Assembly (NCBI RefSeq): GCF_002902965.1
Contig: NZ_CP026106.1
Coordinates: 1,798,001-1,862,000 of the forward strand
DNA: 64,000 nucleotides
Direction of reading: 5' to 3'
Source: Paraburkholderia hospita
Lineage (GTDB): Bacteria; Pseudomonadota; Gammaproteobacteria; Burkholderiales; Burkholderiaceae
Part shown: in pieces, positions 1 through 8,202 of the stretch
Position numbering within the stretch: the stretch's first letter is position 1
How the letters are laid out: each line of letters begins with the position of its first letter
The notes under the pieces: model-generated
What the model was told of the DNA's origin: nothing
Database searches by the model: none
What the model saw: the letters and a program-made list of their open reading frames with translations, nothing else
Program-made: the position numbers and the translations under genes

Positions 1-70
1 GACACGCAGTTTAGCAAGTTGCCCGCGCGGCGCGGCTTGGATTGACTCACCCGCCACCTTCCCGCATCGG

Positions 71-376
71 TCAAACGCGAAACACGTTGCCATCCGGACC
101 GATCTTGCGCGGAATGCTCCGGTTGCCGGGCCGCTTTGTCGCCACCACCGACGAAGCGCCGTGATCCGCCTGTACGTTGCCCGGTTCGGTAACCTTCCTC
201 GCAAGCCGTGGCGCCGCCGGCTTTTGCGCATGCGGACGCAGCGGCTTTTGCACGGCCGGGGCGGCAGAATGGCCACGCGCTTCCGGCGGATTCCAGAATT
301 CGACGTACTTTTCCGCGTGCGCCGCAGAAGTCAAAGCCAGCGCAATCAGCCCGACGCACAGACGACCTGCCTTCAT
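71..376 (-). CDS. small secreted hypothetical protein, second gene of a LexA-box operon
   Basis: A 101-residue protein with a clear Sec signal peptide (MKAGRLCVGLIALALTSAAHA, cleavage after AHA, about residue 21). The mature part is Pro/Ala/Lys-rich and has no domain I recognise. Its ATG overlaps the stop of the upstream 89-residue gene (ATGA), so the two are probably translationally coupled and share the LexA-controlled promoter further upstream. The mature protein would be periplasmic or exported and basic. Function unknown. Confidence 0.7.
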   Translation of the reverse strand: MKAGRLCVGLIALALTSAAHAEKYVEFWNPPEARGHSAAPAVQKPLRPHAQKPAAPRLARKVTEPGNVQADHGASSVVATKRPGNRSIPRKIGPDGNVFRV

Positions 377-642
377 CGCTCACTCTCCTTGGCTGGAACT
401 TCCTGACGGGCTTCGCTTGCCGGGGCGTGCGCAGGATCGTGCGCGAAAGCGTCTGTCACTGCCGGGCGCGCCGTACCGACTGACCGGCCATTCTCGCATG
501 CATAGAACGTCGGCTCCCCCGCCTTGCCGCGCCGGATCGCCTCGTCGATTTCCCACTCGCCGAACGCCGACTTCAGGTCCGCGACAAACGCCGCGATCTC
601 CGGCATCGGATGACCGGCGGGTTGATGCACACGCATTTCCAT
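373..642 (-). CDS. hypothetical 89-residue protein, first gene of a LexA-box operon
   Basis: I chose the start at 642 because GAGGAG stands about eight bases upstream. A longer reading from 702 would run through the promoter and operator. The protein has no signal peptide. It contains a short acidic/aromatic region (AFVADLKSAFGEWEIDEA) and a hydrophilic, probably disordered C-terminus rich in Ala, Pro and Glu. I recognise no family. A near-consensus SOS box lies 33-48 bases upstream of the start, so induction by DNA damage is the best functional hint. It overlaps the next gene by ATGA. Confidence 0.7.
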   Translation of the reverse strand: MEMRVHQPAGHPMPEIAAFVADLKSAFGEWEIDEAIRRGKAGEPTFYACENGRSVGTARPAVTDAFAHDPAHAPASEARQEVPAKESER

Positions 643-673
643 GACGCACGCTCCTCTTGAATCGCACGCCGAT

Positions 674-702
674 ACTGTATATTCATACAGGTTTTTGTGC
701 AA
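674..702 (-). promoter_or_regulatory. LexA (SOS) box overlapping a sigma70-type promoter
   Basis: Positions 675-690 read CTGTATATTCATACAG, which fits the CTGT-N8-ACAG LexA operator and is nearly the E. coli consensus. On the minus strand a -35 hexamer TTGCAC (697-702) stands 17 bases from a -10-like TACAGT (674-679). The operator therefore covers the spacer and the -10 element, as in typical SOS promoters. It drives the two-gene operon at 71-642. Confidence 0.75.
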
Positions 703-857
703 TTGGTATGAAGGGGTGTTGCGTGAATCGCTGAGACACGGAATTACCGGGAACTGGGCAGGTCGAGTGAATGGCCGCGAGTTCCGGGCACAATGCGGCC
801 CGGTTGTTCTTCGTCATCGTTGTCGATCCTATGTGCCCGGGCGAGCCGGCATGCGCG

Positions 858-1000
858 TCAAATGCGTCTGATGATACCAGGCGTCAGGTGCGCCTTCTCC
901 GATGGCGAAATGAAATGCTGCAGCCCGTCGCCCGGATAGACGTGACCGTCCTTGACGCTGTCGAACGTGGGATTGAACCGTACGCATCCCTTCGCGCGTG
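858..1000 (-). pseudogene. possible C-terminal gene remnant
   Basis: Read on the minus strand from about 1000 down to the TGA at 858-860, one frame gives a protein-like sequence (VRFNPTFDSVKDGHVYPGDG, then a short tail) with the GC-rich third positions of local genes. It has no start codon, no ribosome site and no recognised family, and it lies just past the porin terminator. It may be the tail of a decayed gene. The rest of 703-1021 shows nothing else I can support. Confidence 0.22.
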
Positions 1001-1021
1001 TCCAAACAGCGGGACAAGGAA

Positions 1022-1057
1022 ACGCCGGGCCGTCGCAATGTCGCGACGGCCCGGCGT
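1022..1057 (-). terminator. rho-independent terminator of the porin gene
   Basis: A perfect 15-bp GC-rich stem (1022-1036 with 1043-1057) and a six-base loop are followed on the minus strand by TTTCCTTG. It lies 53 bases beyond the porin stop codon. Confidence 0.75.
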
Positions 1058-1109
1058 CAAGTCGTGATGAATCGCGGCAAATCGCTTGCCGCGTTCAATG
1101 ACGACGTGG

Positions 1110-2294
1110 TCAGAACGAGTGGCGAATGCCCACCATGCCAACGAACTGCGACGGTCCCGACGACGGCGTCGTATTCTGCGAATCCCCAACCACAGCCACT
1201 GCGTCCGCGATCGTCACGCCCGAACCCGACGCGATCAGCGACTTGCCGCGCGCCAGTTGATACGCCTCGAGCGCGTAGAACGTGGTGCGCTTCGACAGGC
1301 TGTAGGTCTGCTCCAGCGAAATCTGGTGATACTGCGCCGGATCGTCGATACCGTTCGCCTTGCTGGCGCGCGTGTAGCTATAGCCGATCCCCGCGATCAC
1401 CGACGGCGTGAACCGGTAAGTCGCGATCGCGCCGTACGTGTTGAACACCGCCTCGCTCGCGAACAGCGAGCGCGAACCCGGCGCGTACTGCACGTTCGAG
1501 TAATTTACGCCGACCATCAGGTCGCTGATGTTGTAGCGGGCGGCCGCAGCGATCATCTGCGTGCTACTGGCGCTCGCGTAGCCGTTGTTGACGGGTGAGT
1601 TGATCGCGAAGCTGCCGAGCGACTGGCTCGTCGTGATGTCCTTCAGCTTCACGTAGCCTGCCGCGGCCGAGAACGACTGGTAGTCATAACGCAGCGCCGC
1701 GCTCAGATTGCTGCCGTTCGTCACGCTGCCCGGCACGCCGCCAAGCCCGTACTGCGCGGCGAATGTAAGACCCGCGATATTCGGCGATGCATAAGTAATC
1801 GAGTTGTTGAAACGCAGCGTCGTGTCGAGCGCGTCGAGATCGCCCGGGTGCGCGCCCGTAGCGCCCGTCAGCACGCCCGTCGGGCCGAGCGCGCCGACCA
1901 TGTTGAAGTAAGGCGTGTACTGGCGGCCGAGCGTCACCGTGCCGTACTTGTCGTTGCTCAGGCCGACGTACGCCTGCCGGTTGAAGAGGTTGCCCGCGCT
2001 GCTTTGCGCGCCCGTCAATGAATTGAAGCCGCTTTCCAGCCGAAAGATCGCCTTCGTGCCGCCGCCCAGTTCCTCTGCGCCTAGCAGGCCGAATTTGCTC
2101 GCCTGCAGGTTGCCCTGGCTCATATAGAAGTTCGAATGGCCGCGCTGATTGCTGACGTAGCTGAATGCGTTATCGACGACGCCGTACAACGTGACGCTGC
2201 TTTGCGCGAAAACGCATGTCGACAGTACCGCACCCGCGAGCGGCAGGCATGAGAGGGCCATTGCACGCTTGCGCGTGCATTTCAAAGTCTTCAT
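1110..2294 (-). CDS. outer-membrane general porin (Gram-negative porin family)
   Basis: A 394-residue protein with a signal peptide ending near residue 30 (AVLSTCVFA, then QSSVTLYGVVDNAF). The N-terminal SSVTLYGVVD strand and the C-terminal Phe after GIRHSF are hallmarks of the Burkholderia OmpC-like trimeric 16-strand porins, and the length is usual for the family. AGGAG stands nine bases before the ATG. It lies 110 bases downstream of the family 31 hydrolase gene on the same strand and probably supplies outer-membrane passage for that gene's substrate, although general porins are often unspecific. A strong terminator follows. Confidence 0.9.
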   Translation of the reverse strand: MKTLKCTRKRAMALSCLPLAGAVLSTCVFAQSSVTLYGVVDNAFSYVSNQRGHSNFYMSQGNLQASKFGLLGAEELGGGTKAIFRLESGFNSLTGAQSSAGNLFNRQAYVGLSNDKYGTVTLGRQYTPYFNMVGALGPTGVLTGATGAHPGDLDALDTTLRFNNSITYASPNIAGLTFAAQYGLGGVPGSVTNGSNLSAALRYDYQSFSAAAGYVKLKDITTSQSLGSFAINSPVNNGYASASSTQMIAAAARYNISDLMVGVNYSNVQYAPGSRSLFASEAVFNTYGAIATYRFTPSVIAGIGYSYTRASKANGIDDPAQYHQISLEQTYSLSKRTTFYALEAYQLARGKSLIASGSGVTIADAVAVVGDSQNTTPSSGPSQFVGMVGIRHSF

Positions 2295-2404
2295 TGCTTG
2301 TAGTCTCCTTGCGACGGAGCAGGCGCTTCAACGCCCTGCTCTCGTCCCATGCAACATGGTGGTGGATTGGAAACGCGAACTGTTGCTCGTGTCGTGTGTT
2401 GAAT

Positions 2405-4846
2405 TTATGGATGCGCGAGGCGCAGCGTCAGACGGCGCCAGCCGTTCACGACTTCATCGCTGGTCACTTCGCCGTTCGTGCAGATGGCGGCGCGGGTCTC
2501 GGATGAAGGCACGCTGAGTTGCACATCGTGTTGCTCGAACGGCATCTGCCCTTCACGGTCGATAGCGATACGCAGCGTGGTTGCGTCGCTTGCGATTGCG
2601 ACATTCCAGCGCCCTTGCACGCCATCGCGCCACGCTTCCGTTTCACCGTCGTCTTCGACGCAACCGCCTTGCGCCGTGCCGGCTCCTTCGAATGGCAGCG
2701 CAATGAACGCGCGCTCGTCAGCGGGTTGCGCGAAGTGCTGCTCTGCGACGTTCAACGGAACGACACTGCCTTCGCGCAGCAGCATCACGGGTTGCTCGAA
2801 CGGCGCCGGCAGCGTCACGCTCTGCCCGCCCTCGAACACCTCGCCGCTCCAGTACGACGCCCAGCGCGCGCCATCAGGCAGATACACTTCGCGCTCGCTC
2901 TGCCCTTGCTCCACCACAGGCGCAACGAGCAGCGACGAACCGAGCATCATGTTGTCGCCATCTGCGAGGCAGCGCGGATCGTTCGGAAACTCCGCGAACA
3001 GCGGCCGCAGTACAGGCTCGTACGAACGATGCGATTGCCACAGCAGTTCGTACAGGTACGGAATCAGCCGATACCGCAGCTTGATGAGGCCAGCGATCTG
3101 CGCAGTCGCTTCGGGATACATCCAGGGTTCGTTGACGGTGCCGTCGTCGTTCCACGAATGGATGCTGAAACGCGGCAGGAAAATACCGAACGCGACCCAG
3201 CGCAGCAGCAGTTCCGGCTCGGGCGCCGGACCGGAAAATCCGCCGATGTCATGACCACTGTTCGACACGCCCGACATCGCCAGGCCGAGGCCCATTTTCA
3301 GGTTGTAGCGCAGCGTTTCCCACGACGTGTAGTTGTCGCCGGACCACGTTTGCACATAGCGATGCATGCCGACTCCGCCCGAGCGCGACACGAGAAATGG
3401 CCGCGTGCGGGGCGCGTGCTCGCGCTGCGCGTCGCGTGATGCGCGCATCATCAACTGCGTCTGCAGCACCTTTGCCTGATGTGCCGGGAACGGCTCGCCG
3501 AAGCCTTGCGCGATGGCGTCGGGCGTCCAGATTTCGAACTCGTTGTTGTCGTTCCACGTCGATGCAATGCCGTAGCGCAGCAGACTGTCCTTCACGCGCG
3601 CTTTCCACCAGTCGATGGTGGCGGGATTGGTGAAGTCGAGATACGCGCCCACTTCGTCCCAGAACTGCACCCATGCGGGCTCGCCGTCGCGGGATTCGAT
3701 GAGCAGACCCGCCTTCGCGGCTTCGTCGAATGCCGGGTGATCCTGCAACAGACACGGCTTGATGTTCGCGCACAGCTTCACGCCCTCGCGCAGATAGCCG
3801 TGCACGAAACCTTCGATGTCCGGAAATTTCTCGTGATTCCAGTTGAACACGTAACGCTTCGCGCCAATCGACGTGTAGCCCGACGACAGGTGAAACGAAT
3901 CGCACAGCACGTCATGCTCGCGGCAGCGCTCGATGAATTCGCCCATCCTGTGTTGGGCGTCGGGCGCGTCGGTGTAGCTCATCGTCGAGCCGGAATAGCC
4001 GAGGCCCCACTTGGGCATCAACGCGGGCCGGCCCGTGAGCCAGGTGAAGCGACGCACCGCATGCAACGGCGTATCCGCCGACGCGATGAAGTAGTAGTCC
4101 AGATCGCCATGCTCGGCGACGAAATGACGGTAGTGGCCGTGATAGTTGTCCAGCTCGCGGCCCATGTCGAAGCGGCAGTCGGCGAGCGTGTCGTAGAACA
4201 GGCCGAAGCCCATCGAGGTTTGCGGCTGCCACGTCACATAGAACGGGATGTGCTTGTAGAGCGGGTCCGTGCTACGCGCGCTATAGCCCATCGCGTCGAT
4301 GTTGCGCATCTCGTAGCTCTGGTTCGCGCGATCCAGCGTGCCGGCGCGCTCGCCGAGGCCCACATACATTTCGCCGCGCTGCCGCTCGACGTAGTGATAG
4401 ACGCGCTCGTCCCACCAGCCGAAGTTGTACGCCTGTGTCTTGCGGTCGTTCATCACGTCGTGCCACGCGCCGTCGCGTGCGATAGCCCACGAACAGAAGC
4501 CGCCGTCCAGCGCGACCGTCAGACGGACCTGCGCGGTTTCGACGACGAGCCGGCCTGCGTCGCTCGTCGCACTGAACACCGTTTCGCCGAAGCCGCTCGT
4601 GTCGCGCCGGTCGCGGCCATCGAGCGGTACGTCTTCCAGACCCGGCGCAATCGACCAGGTGCGCGGTCCGCGAAGCTCGCCCGTCGGCAACACGAGCACG
4701 CGGATGATGTCGTCCGACAGAACGAACAGTTCGATCCGCGCGCCACTGGCGTCGGACAACACGATCGGATTGCCGGGTTGTCCGGCAGTCGGTTCGGAAA
4801 GCGGTTCGGAGACGGAAAACCGCGGTCGATTCTTCAACGTAGCCAT
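2405..4846 (-). CDS. glycoside hydrolase family 31 (alpha-glucosidase/alpha-xylosidase type)
   Basis: An 813-residue intracellular enzyme without a signal peptide. The GH31 nucleophile motif appears as WNDNNE with Asp433, and the acid/base as WSGDN with Asp504. A long N-terminal beta-sandwich comes before the (beta/alpha)8 barrel, followed by C-terminal beta domains. GH31 enzymes cleave non-reducing alpha-linked glucose or xylose. The substrate here cannot be read with certainty; WNDNNE differs from the WNDMNEP of classical alpha-glucosidases. It lies between a hexuronate-type MFS transporter gene (23 bases upstream) and a porin gene, which suggests uptake and hydrolysis of a plant-derived oligosaccharide or glycoside. 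Confidence 0.88.
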   Translation of the reverse strand: MATLKNRPRFSVSEPLSEPTAGQPGNPIVLSDASGARIELFVLSDDIIRVLVLPTGELRGPRTWSIAPGLEDVPLDGRDRRDTSGFGETVFSATSDAGRLVVETAQVRLTVALDGGFCSWAIARDGAWHDVMNDRKTQAYNFGWWDERVYHYVERQRGEMYVGLGERAGTLDRANQSYEMRNIDAMGYSARSTDPLYKHIPFYVTWQPQTSMGFGLFYDTLADCRFDMGRELDNYHGHYRHFVAEHGDLDYYFIASADTPLHAVRRFTWLTGRPALMPKWGLGYSGSTMSYTDAPDAQHRMGEFIERCREHDVLCDSFHLSSGYTSIGAKRYVFNWNHEKFPDIEGFVHGYLREGVKLCANIKPCLLQDHPAFDEAAKAGLLIESRDGEPAWVQFWDEVGAYLDFTNPATIDWWKARVKDSLLRYGIASTWNDNNEFEIWTPDAIAQGFGEPFPAHQAKVLQTQLMMRASRDAQREHAPRTRPFLVSRSGGVGMHRYVQTWSGDNYTSWETLRYNLKMGLGLAMSGVSNSGHDIGGFSGPAPEPELLLRWVAFGIFLPRFSIHSWNDDGTVNEPWMYPEATAQIAGLIKLRYRLIPYLYELLWQSHRSYEPVLRPLFAEFPNDPRCLADGDNMMLGSSLLVAPVVEQGQSEREVYLPDGARWASYWSGEVFEGGQSVTLPAPFEQPVMLLREGSVVPLNVAEQHFAQPADERAFIALPFEGAGTAQGGCVEDDGETEAWRDGVQGRWNVAIASDATTLRIAIDREGQMPFEQHDVQLSVPSSETRAAICTNGEVTSDEVVNGWRRLTLRLAHP

Positions 4847-4869
4847 GATGTATTTCCAGGTCAGTCAGT

Positions 4870-6177
4870 TCAGGCCGCGCTGCCCGCGCCGTTTTCGACG
4901 CGTTGCAGACGGGCGTCGCGCGACACGCCGCGCATCAGGATCACCAGCAGCGTCGCGCCGATCAGGTCGAACGCGCCGAGCGCGCCAAACAGCGGCGTGT
5001 AGCCGATCTTGTCGGCCAGCGCGCCCACCATCAGCGAAAATCCAAGCCCGCCGATCCACGCCGCCATGCCCGCAAAGCCCGCCGCGGTGCCGACTTCGCC
5101 GGGCTCGAACACGTCGGCGGCCAGTGTGTTGACGAGCGCGGAAATCATCTGGTGCGCGAAGCCGCCGACGCAGAAGAGCGCAATGGCTTCGTACGGCGAA
5201 GCAACCAGCCCGATGCACGCCGGACCGATCATCATGAATGCGCCCAGCACGACGCCCGCGATGCGCGACCAGATGAGCGGCACGCGCAGCCGCTTCATCA
5301 GGAACGGAGACAGATAACCGCCGAACAGACCGCCGAGATCCGCCGCGAGGAACGGCAGCCACGCGAACATCGCGATCTGCTTCAGGTCCATGTGGCGCTC
5401 AGTGGCGAGATAGAGCGGAATCCAGAAGCTGAAGGTCTGCCAGGCCGGCTCGGCGAAAAAGCGCGCCTGCGCGATCGCCCAGAAACGGCGCGTGCCGAGC
5501 ACTTCGCGGATGCGGCGCTTGTCTTGGCCCTGCGCGGCGGGCGGCGTCTGCCCTTCGACGATGGCCGTGCGTTCTTTCTCGCTGATCCGCCTGTGGTCGG
5601 CCGGCGCGCGATAGAACACGTACCAGAGCGCCGCCCACACGAAACCCAGCGCGCCCGTCACGGCAAACGCACTCTGCCAGCCGTAGCGCAATGACAGAAA
5701 CACGACGAGCGGCGGCGCGAACAGCGAGCCGAGCGACGTGCCCGCGTTGAAATAGCCGACAGCCACCGACTTCTCGCGATTCGGAAACCACTCGGCGACC
5801 ACCTTCATGCCGGCAGGAATCGCGACGGCTTCCGACAAACCCATCAGGCCGCGCATTGCAGCGAGCGACAGCCAGCCGCTGGCGAGACCGTGCAGCATGC
5901 CCGTTGCCGACCACAGGCAGGCGAACAGCGCGAAGCCCAGACGCAGCCCGATCAGATCGATGATCAGCCCGCAGACCGGCTGCATGATCGTGTAGCCGAT
6001 CTGGAACGCGCCGACGACGTACGAGTACTGCTGCGTGTTCATGTGCAGCAACGTCTTCAGCTCCGGCGCCATGACGCCGAGCGCGTTGCGCGACAGATAG
6101 TTGACGATGGTCCCGAGGCACACGAGCGCGATGATCCACCAGCGCAGGCCAATGATTGTTCTCAAGTCTGTCTCCAT
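4870..6177 (-). CDS. MFS transporter, ACS family (hexuronate/phthalate-type)
   Basis: The frame is open up to 6408, but I place the start at the ATG of METDLRTIIGLRWWIIALVC, giving 435 residues, the usual size of the anion:cation symporter family. Residues before it have no membrane character. Twelve hydrophobic segments are visible, the first at residues 11-30. It probably imports a sugar acid, oligosaccharide or aromatic acid across the inner membrane by proton symport. It is the promoter-proximal gene of the unit MFS - GH31 - porin. A perfect 7-bp inverted repeat lies about 240 bases upstream of the start. Confidence 0.85.
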   Translation of the reverse strand: METDLRTIIGLRWWIIALVCLGTIVNYLSRNALGVMAPELKTLLHMNTQQYSYVVGAFQIGYTIMQPVCGLIIDLIGLRLGFALFACLWSATGMLHGLASGWLSLAAMRGLMGLSEAVAIPAGMKVVAEWFPNREKSVAVGYFNAGTSLGSLFAPPLVVFLSLRYGWQSAFAVTGALGFVWAALWYVFYRAPADHRRISEKERTAIVEGQTPPAAQGQDKRRIREVLGTRRFWAIAQARFFAEPAWQTFSFWIPLYLATERHMDLKQIAMFAWLPFLAADLGGLFGGYLSPFLMKRLRVPLIWSRIAGVVLGAFMMIGPACIGLVASPYEAIALFCVGGFAHQMISALVNTLAADVFEPGEVGTAAGFAGMAAWIGGLGFSLMVGALADKIGYTPLFGALGAFDLIGATLLVILMRGVSRDARLQRVENGAGSAA

Positions 6178-6412
6178 TTCCTTGTGCAGACCGGGCCCGA
6201 GGTTGCCCGGCGGTATCGCGGGTGGATGCGCGAATTCGAACATACACCAGCGTTTATCGTCGGTCATCGTATCACTGAAACGTCTGTAGGATACCAGGGA
6301 AAACCACGTAGTACGCGAGGCAGACAGGGCGAAAGGCCTGTCAGATGGCCGCTCTGCGCAATTTGCGGGCGGCTGTGTTGCGAAAGGACAAAAACGTGGA
6401 TGGAACACGCAT

Positions 6413-6430
6413 GATGTTCATTCGAACATC
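6413..6430. promoter_or_regulatory. candidate operator palindrome upstream of the MFS-GH31-porin unit
   Basis: GATGTTC and GAACATC are perfect inverted arms separated by ATTC, a form typical of dimeric helix-turn-helix repressors such as the GntR or LacI types. It is the only strong symmetric site I see in the gene-free stretch 6178-6701, which otherwise holds only an AT-rich tract at 6540-6680. No regulator gene lies beside it in this window. Confidence 0.4.
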
Positions 6431-6722
6431 GGATTGTTCTCTTACGCGCCAAAAGGAAGATTGGAATACTGAGGAAGCTGCCCGCAGACAGGCCGAAAGG
6501 AGTCCAATCGTCCGTAGCGTCTCGTGAAATGGGAAAGAGGTCGAAGAAATAGCTGTGTGGCGAGAAAATTCTTTGAGATACGTCGTCGTACAAGTTAAGA
6601 CGCGCACATATCGGCAAAAATTTCGCCAATACTTTCTTTTACCTTTCTTGTTTCTTTCGATTTAGACTGGCGCCACCACCCAGAACACTACGGAGCGCTA
6701 TATGGGGAATTTAGGAGGTTTC

Positions 6723-6803
6723 ATGCAAGGTGCGGTCGCATTGGGCGGCTGCATCGGACTGTTCACGACGGTCGTCTGTCTCGTCGAACTGTTCAGCGGC
6801 TAA
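6723..6803 (+). CDS. 26-residue single-pass membrane miniprotein
   Basis: An excellent ribosome site, AGGAGG, stands four bases before the ATG at 6723. An in-frame ATG at 6702 would give a 33-residue version but would bury the Shine-Dalgarno site. The product begins MQGAVALGGCIGLFTTVVCL and ends in VELFSG. It is almost entirely hydrophobic with Gly, two Cys and a single acidic residue near the C-terminus, as expected of a small transmembrane peptide. A strong rho-independent terminator starts 36 bases after the stop, so the transcript would be a short dedicated mRNA. Too short for standard gene callers; I recognise no family. Confidence 0.55.
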   Translation: MQGAVALGGCIGLFTTVVCLVELFSG

Positions 6804-6839
6804 TCGCCAGATCAAGCGCTGGAGACCACATAGCGCCAA

Positions 6840-6870
6840 AGAGCCGTCGCAAACCGACGGCTCTTTTTTT
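6840..6870 (+). terminator. rho-independent terminator between two convergent small genes
   Basis: The stem AGAGCCGTCG / CGACGGCTCT (6840-6849 and 6855-6864) with loop CAAAC is followed by seven T residues. It ends the plus-strand miniprotein transcript and overlaps the end of the convergent 56-residue gene, where it may also work in reverse with a weaker U tract. Confidence 0.85.
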
Positions 6871-7040
6871 CACTCATGCTCGACGGCTTGGGTTTCTTCC
6901 ATCGTCGACGCCCTCACCCGCTCTGCGAAGCTTTGCAGCGCCGCCAGCGATCCATGCACACTGTGATATTCCTGTCGACCGATCCGTGCTTCAAGCACGA
7001 CGGTCATGCCTGCTTGTCGCGCTACGTCCAGGATGTCCAT
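6870..7040 (-). CDS. conserved-looking 56-residue cytoplasmic protein
   Basis: The minus-strand ORF begins MDILDVARQAGMTVVLEARI and ends in an acidic tail. GGAG stands about six bases before the ATG, and codon third positions are GC-rich as in neighbouring genes. There is no signal peptide or membrane segment. The arrangement DVARQAGMTVVLEARIG followed by an amphipathic helix (SLAALQSFAERVRAS) looks like a small folded alpha/beta unit. I cannot name a function. It converges on the membrane miniprotein and shares its terminator. Confidence 0.6.
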   Translation of the reverse strand: MDILDVARQAGMTVVLEARIGRQEYHSVHGSLAALQSFAERVRASTMEETQAVEHE

Positions 7041-7315
7041 TTCAATCTCCGCTATTCGTCCGAACTCTTGAATCGCCTGGCGCCCTCAAAAACCCGCGCG
7101 CCTTGATATCTATTCTATGAATCCATCGTCAAGCATCAATCGCATGCGCGGGGAATCTATGTTTGCGTGGCGACAACAATCCACGCATCGCGCTGGCACG
7201 AAAATCAGTGCACGCTGAACTGGCCGGATTCACCGCGCGCCCGCGAGCCTGTAGGATCCCGGGTGCCAGCCACGCGCGGCGCACGCAGCAGGACAACGGC
7301 GTATGAGAGGACGTC

Positions 7316-8074
7316 ATGATCGTGTACAAGTTCGGCGACGGTTCCGGCGCGATGCCGCCCGATCTCAGTCCATTCGTCGTCAAGCTCGAAACGTGGCTGA
7401 GACTCTCGGGCATTCCGTACGAAGGACGCATCGGCAATCTCAACGCGATGCCGAAAAAGAAGCTGCCCGTCGCGGAGATCGACGGCGTGACGATCTGCGA
7501 TTCGTCCGCGATCATTGCCTACCTGCAACGCCGTTATCCGAATGCGCTCAACGACGCGCGGCTCGATCCACAGCAACGCGCGCAATCGGCCGCGATCAAG
7601 GCGCTCTTCGAAACGCATCTGTATTTCGTGACCGTGTATTTCCGTTGGGCCGTCGAGCGCAACATGGGAATCTATAAACCGATTCTGACCGAATACGCGC
7701 GGCTCACCGCGCCGCCGTCCGTCCGGTCGCTGGTGGGCGCGCTCGCGCCGCTGCTGATGCCCGTAATTCGCCGCAAGGTGCTGCGCCAGGCGTGGGAGCA
7801 AGGCACAGGACGGCACAGCTACGACGAAGTCGCGCAGATGGGCATCGAAGGCTGGCAGGCCGTCGCCGATCTGCTCGGCGACCAGCGCTTCCTGCTCGGC
7901 GACGAGCCGACGACGATCGACGCAACCGGCTTCGCGTGGGTCCACACGACGGTCGCGCATCCGTTCGAAAGTCCGGTGCGCGATTTCGTCTCGCGGCATC
8001 CTGCCTTGATGGCGTATCACGAGCGGATCGCCGAACGCTGCTGGCCAGACCTGACGCGAGCGGCGCGACGCTGA
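7316..8074 (+). CDS. glutathione S-transferase family protein (metaxin/FAXC-like)
   Basis: A 252-residue protein. Residues 1-75 form a thioredoxin-like GST N-domain (MIVYKFGDGSG, then LPVAEIDGVTICDSSAIIAY, matching the loop that binds the gamma-glutamyl part of glutathione). The rest is an all-helical C-domain with the GST motif LGDEPTTIDATGFAWVH near residues 197-213. The Pro/Asp-rich N-terminus and long C-domain resemble the Tom37/failed-axon-connections branch rather than classical detoxifying GSTs. AGAGGA precedes the start. Monocistronic; substrate unknown. Confidence 0.82.
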   Translation: MIVYKFGDGSGAMPPDLSPFVVKLETWLRLSGIPYEGRIGNLNAMPKKKLPVAEIDGVTICDSSAIIAYLQRRYPNALNDARLDPQQRAQSAAIKALFETHLYFVTVYFRWAVERNMGIYKPILTEYARLTAPPSVRSLVGALAPLLMPVIRRKVLRQAWEQGTGRHSYDEVAQMGIEGWQAVADLLGDQRFLLGDEPTTIDATGFAWVHTTVAHPFESPVRDFVSRHPALMAYHERIAERCWPDLTRAARR

Positions 8075-8202
8075 ATCCCCCGCATGCACTGTCATGAAAC
8101 GTCAGTGCCGCTGGCCTGCCTCGCGAACCGCGAATTGTCTATTCCGCGCGACGCGCGCGCCGGTGACAATCTCCACTCGCCTCATTCTTCCGCGCCCATC
8201 CC

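Noticed and set aside
6178..6408. N-terminal extension of the MFS transporter
   Set aside because: The 77 added residues are not hydrophobic, contain no family sequence and lie across the probable promoter and operator region.
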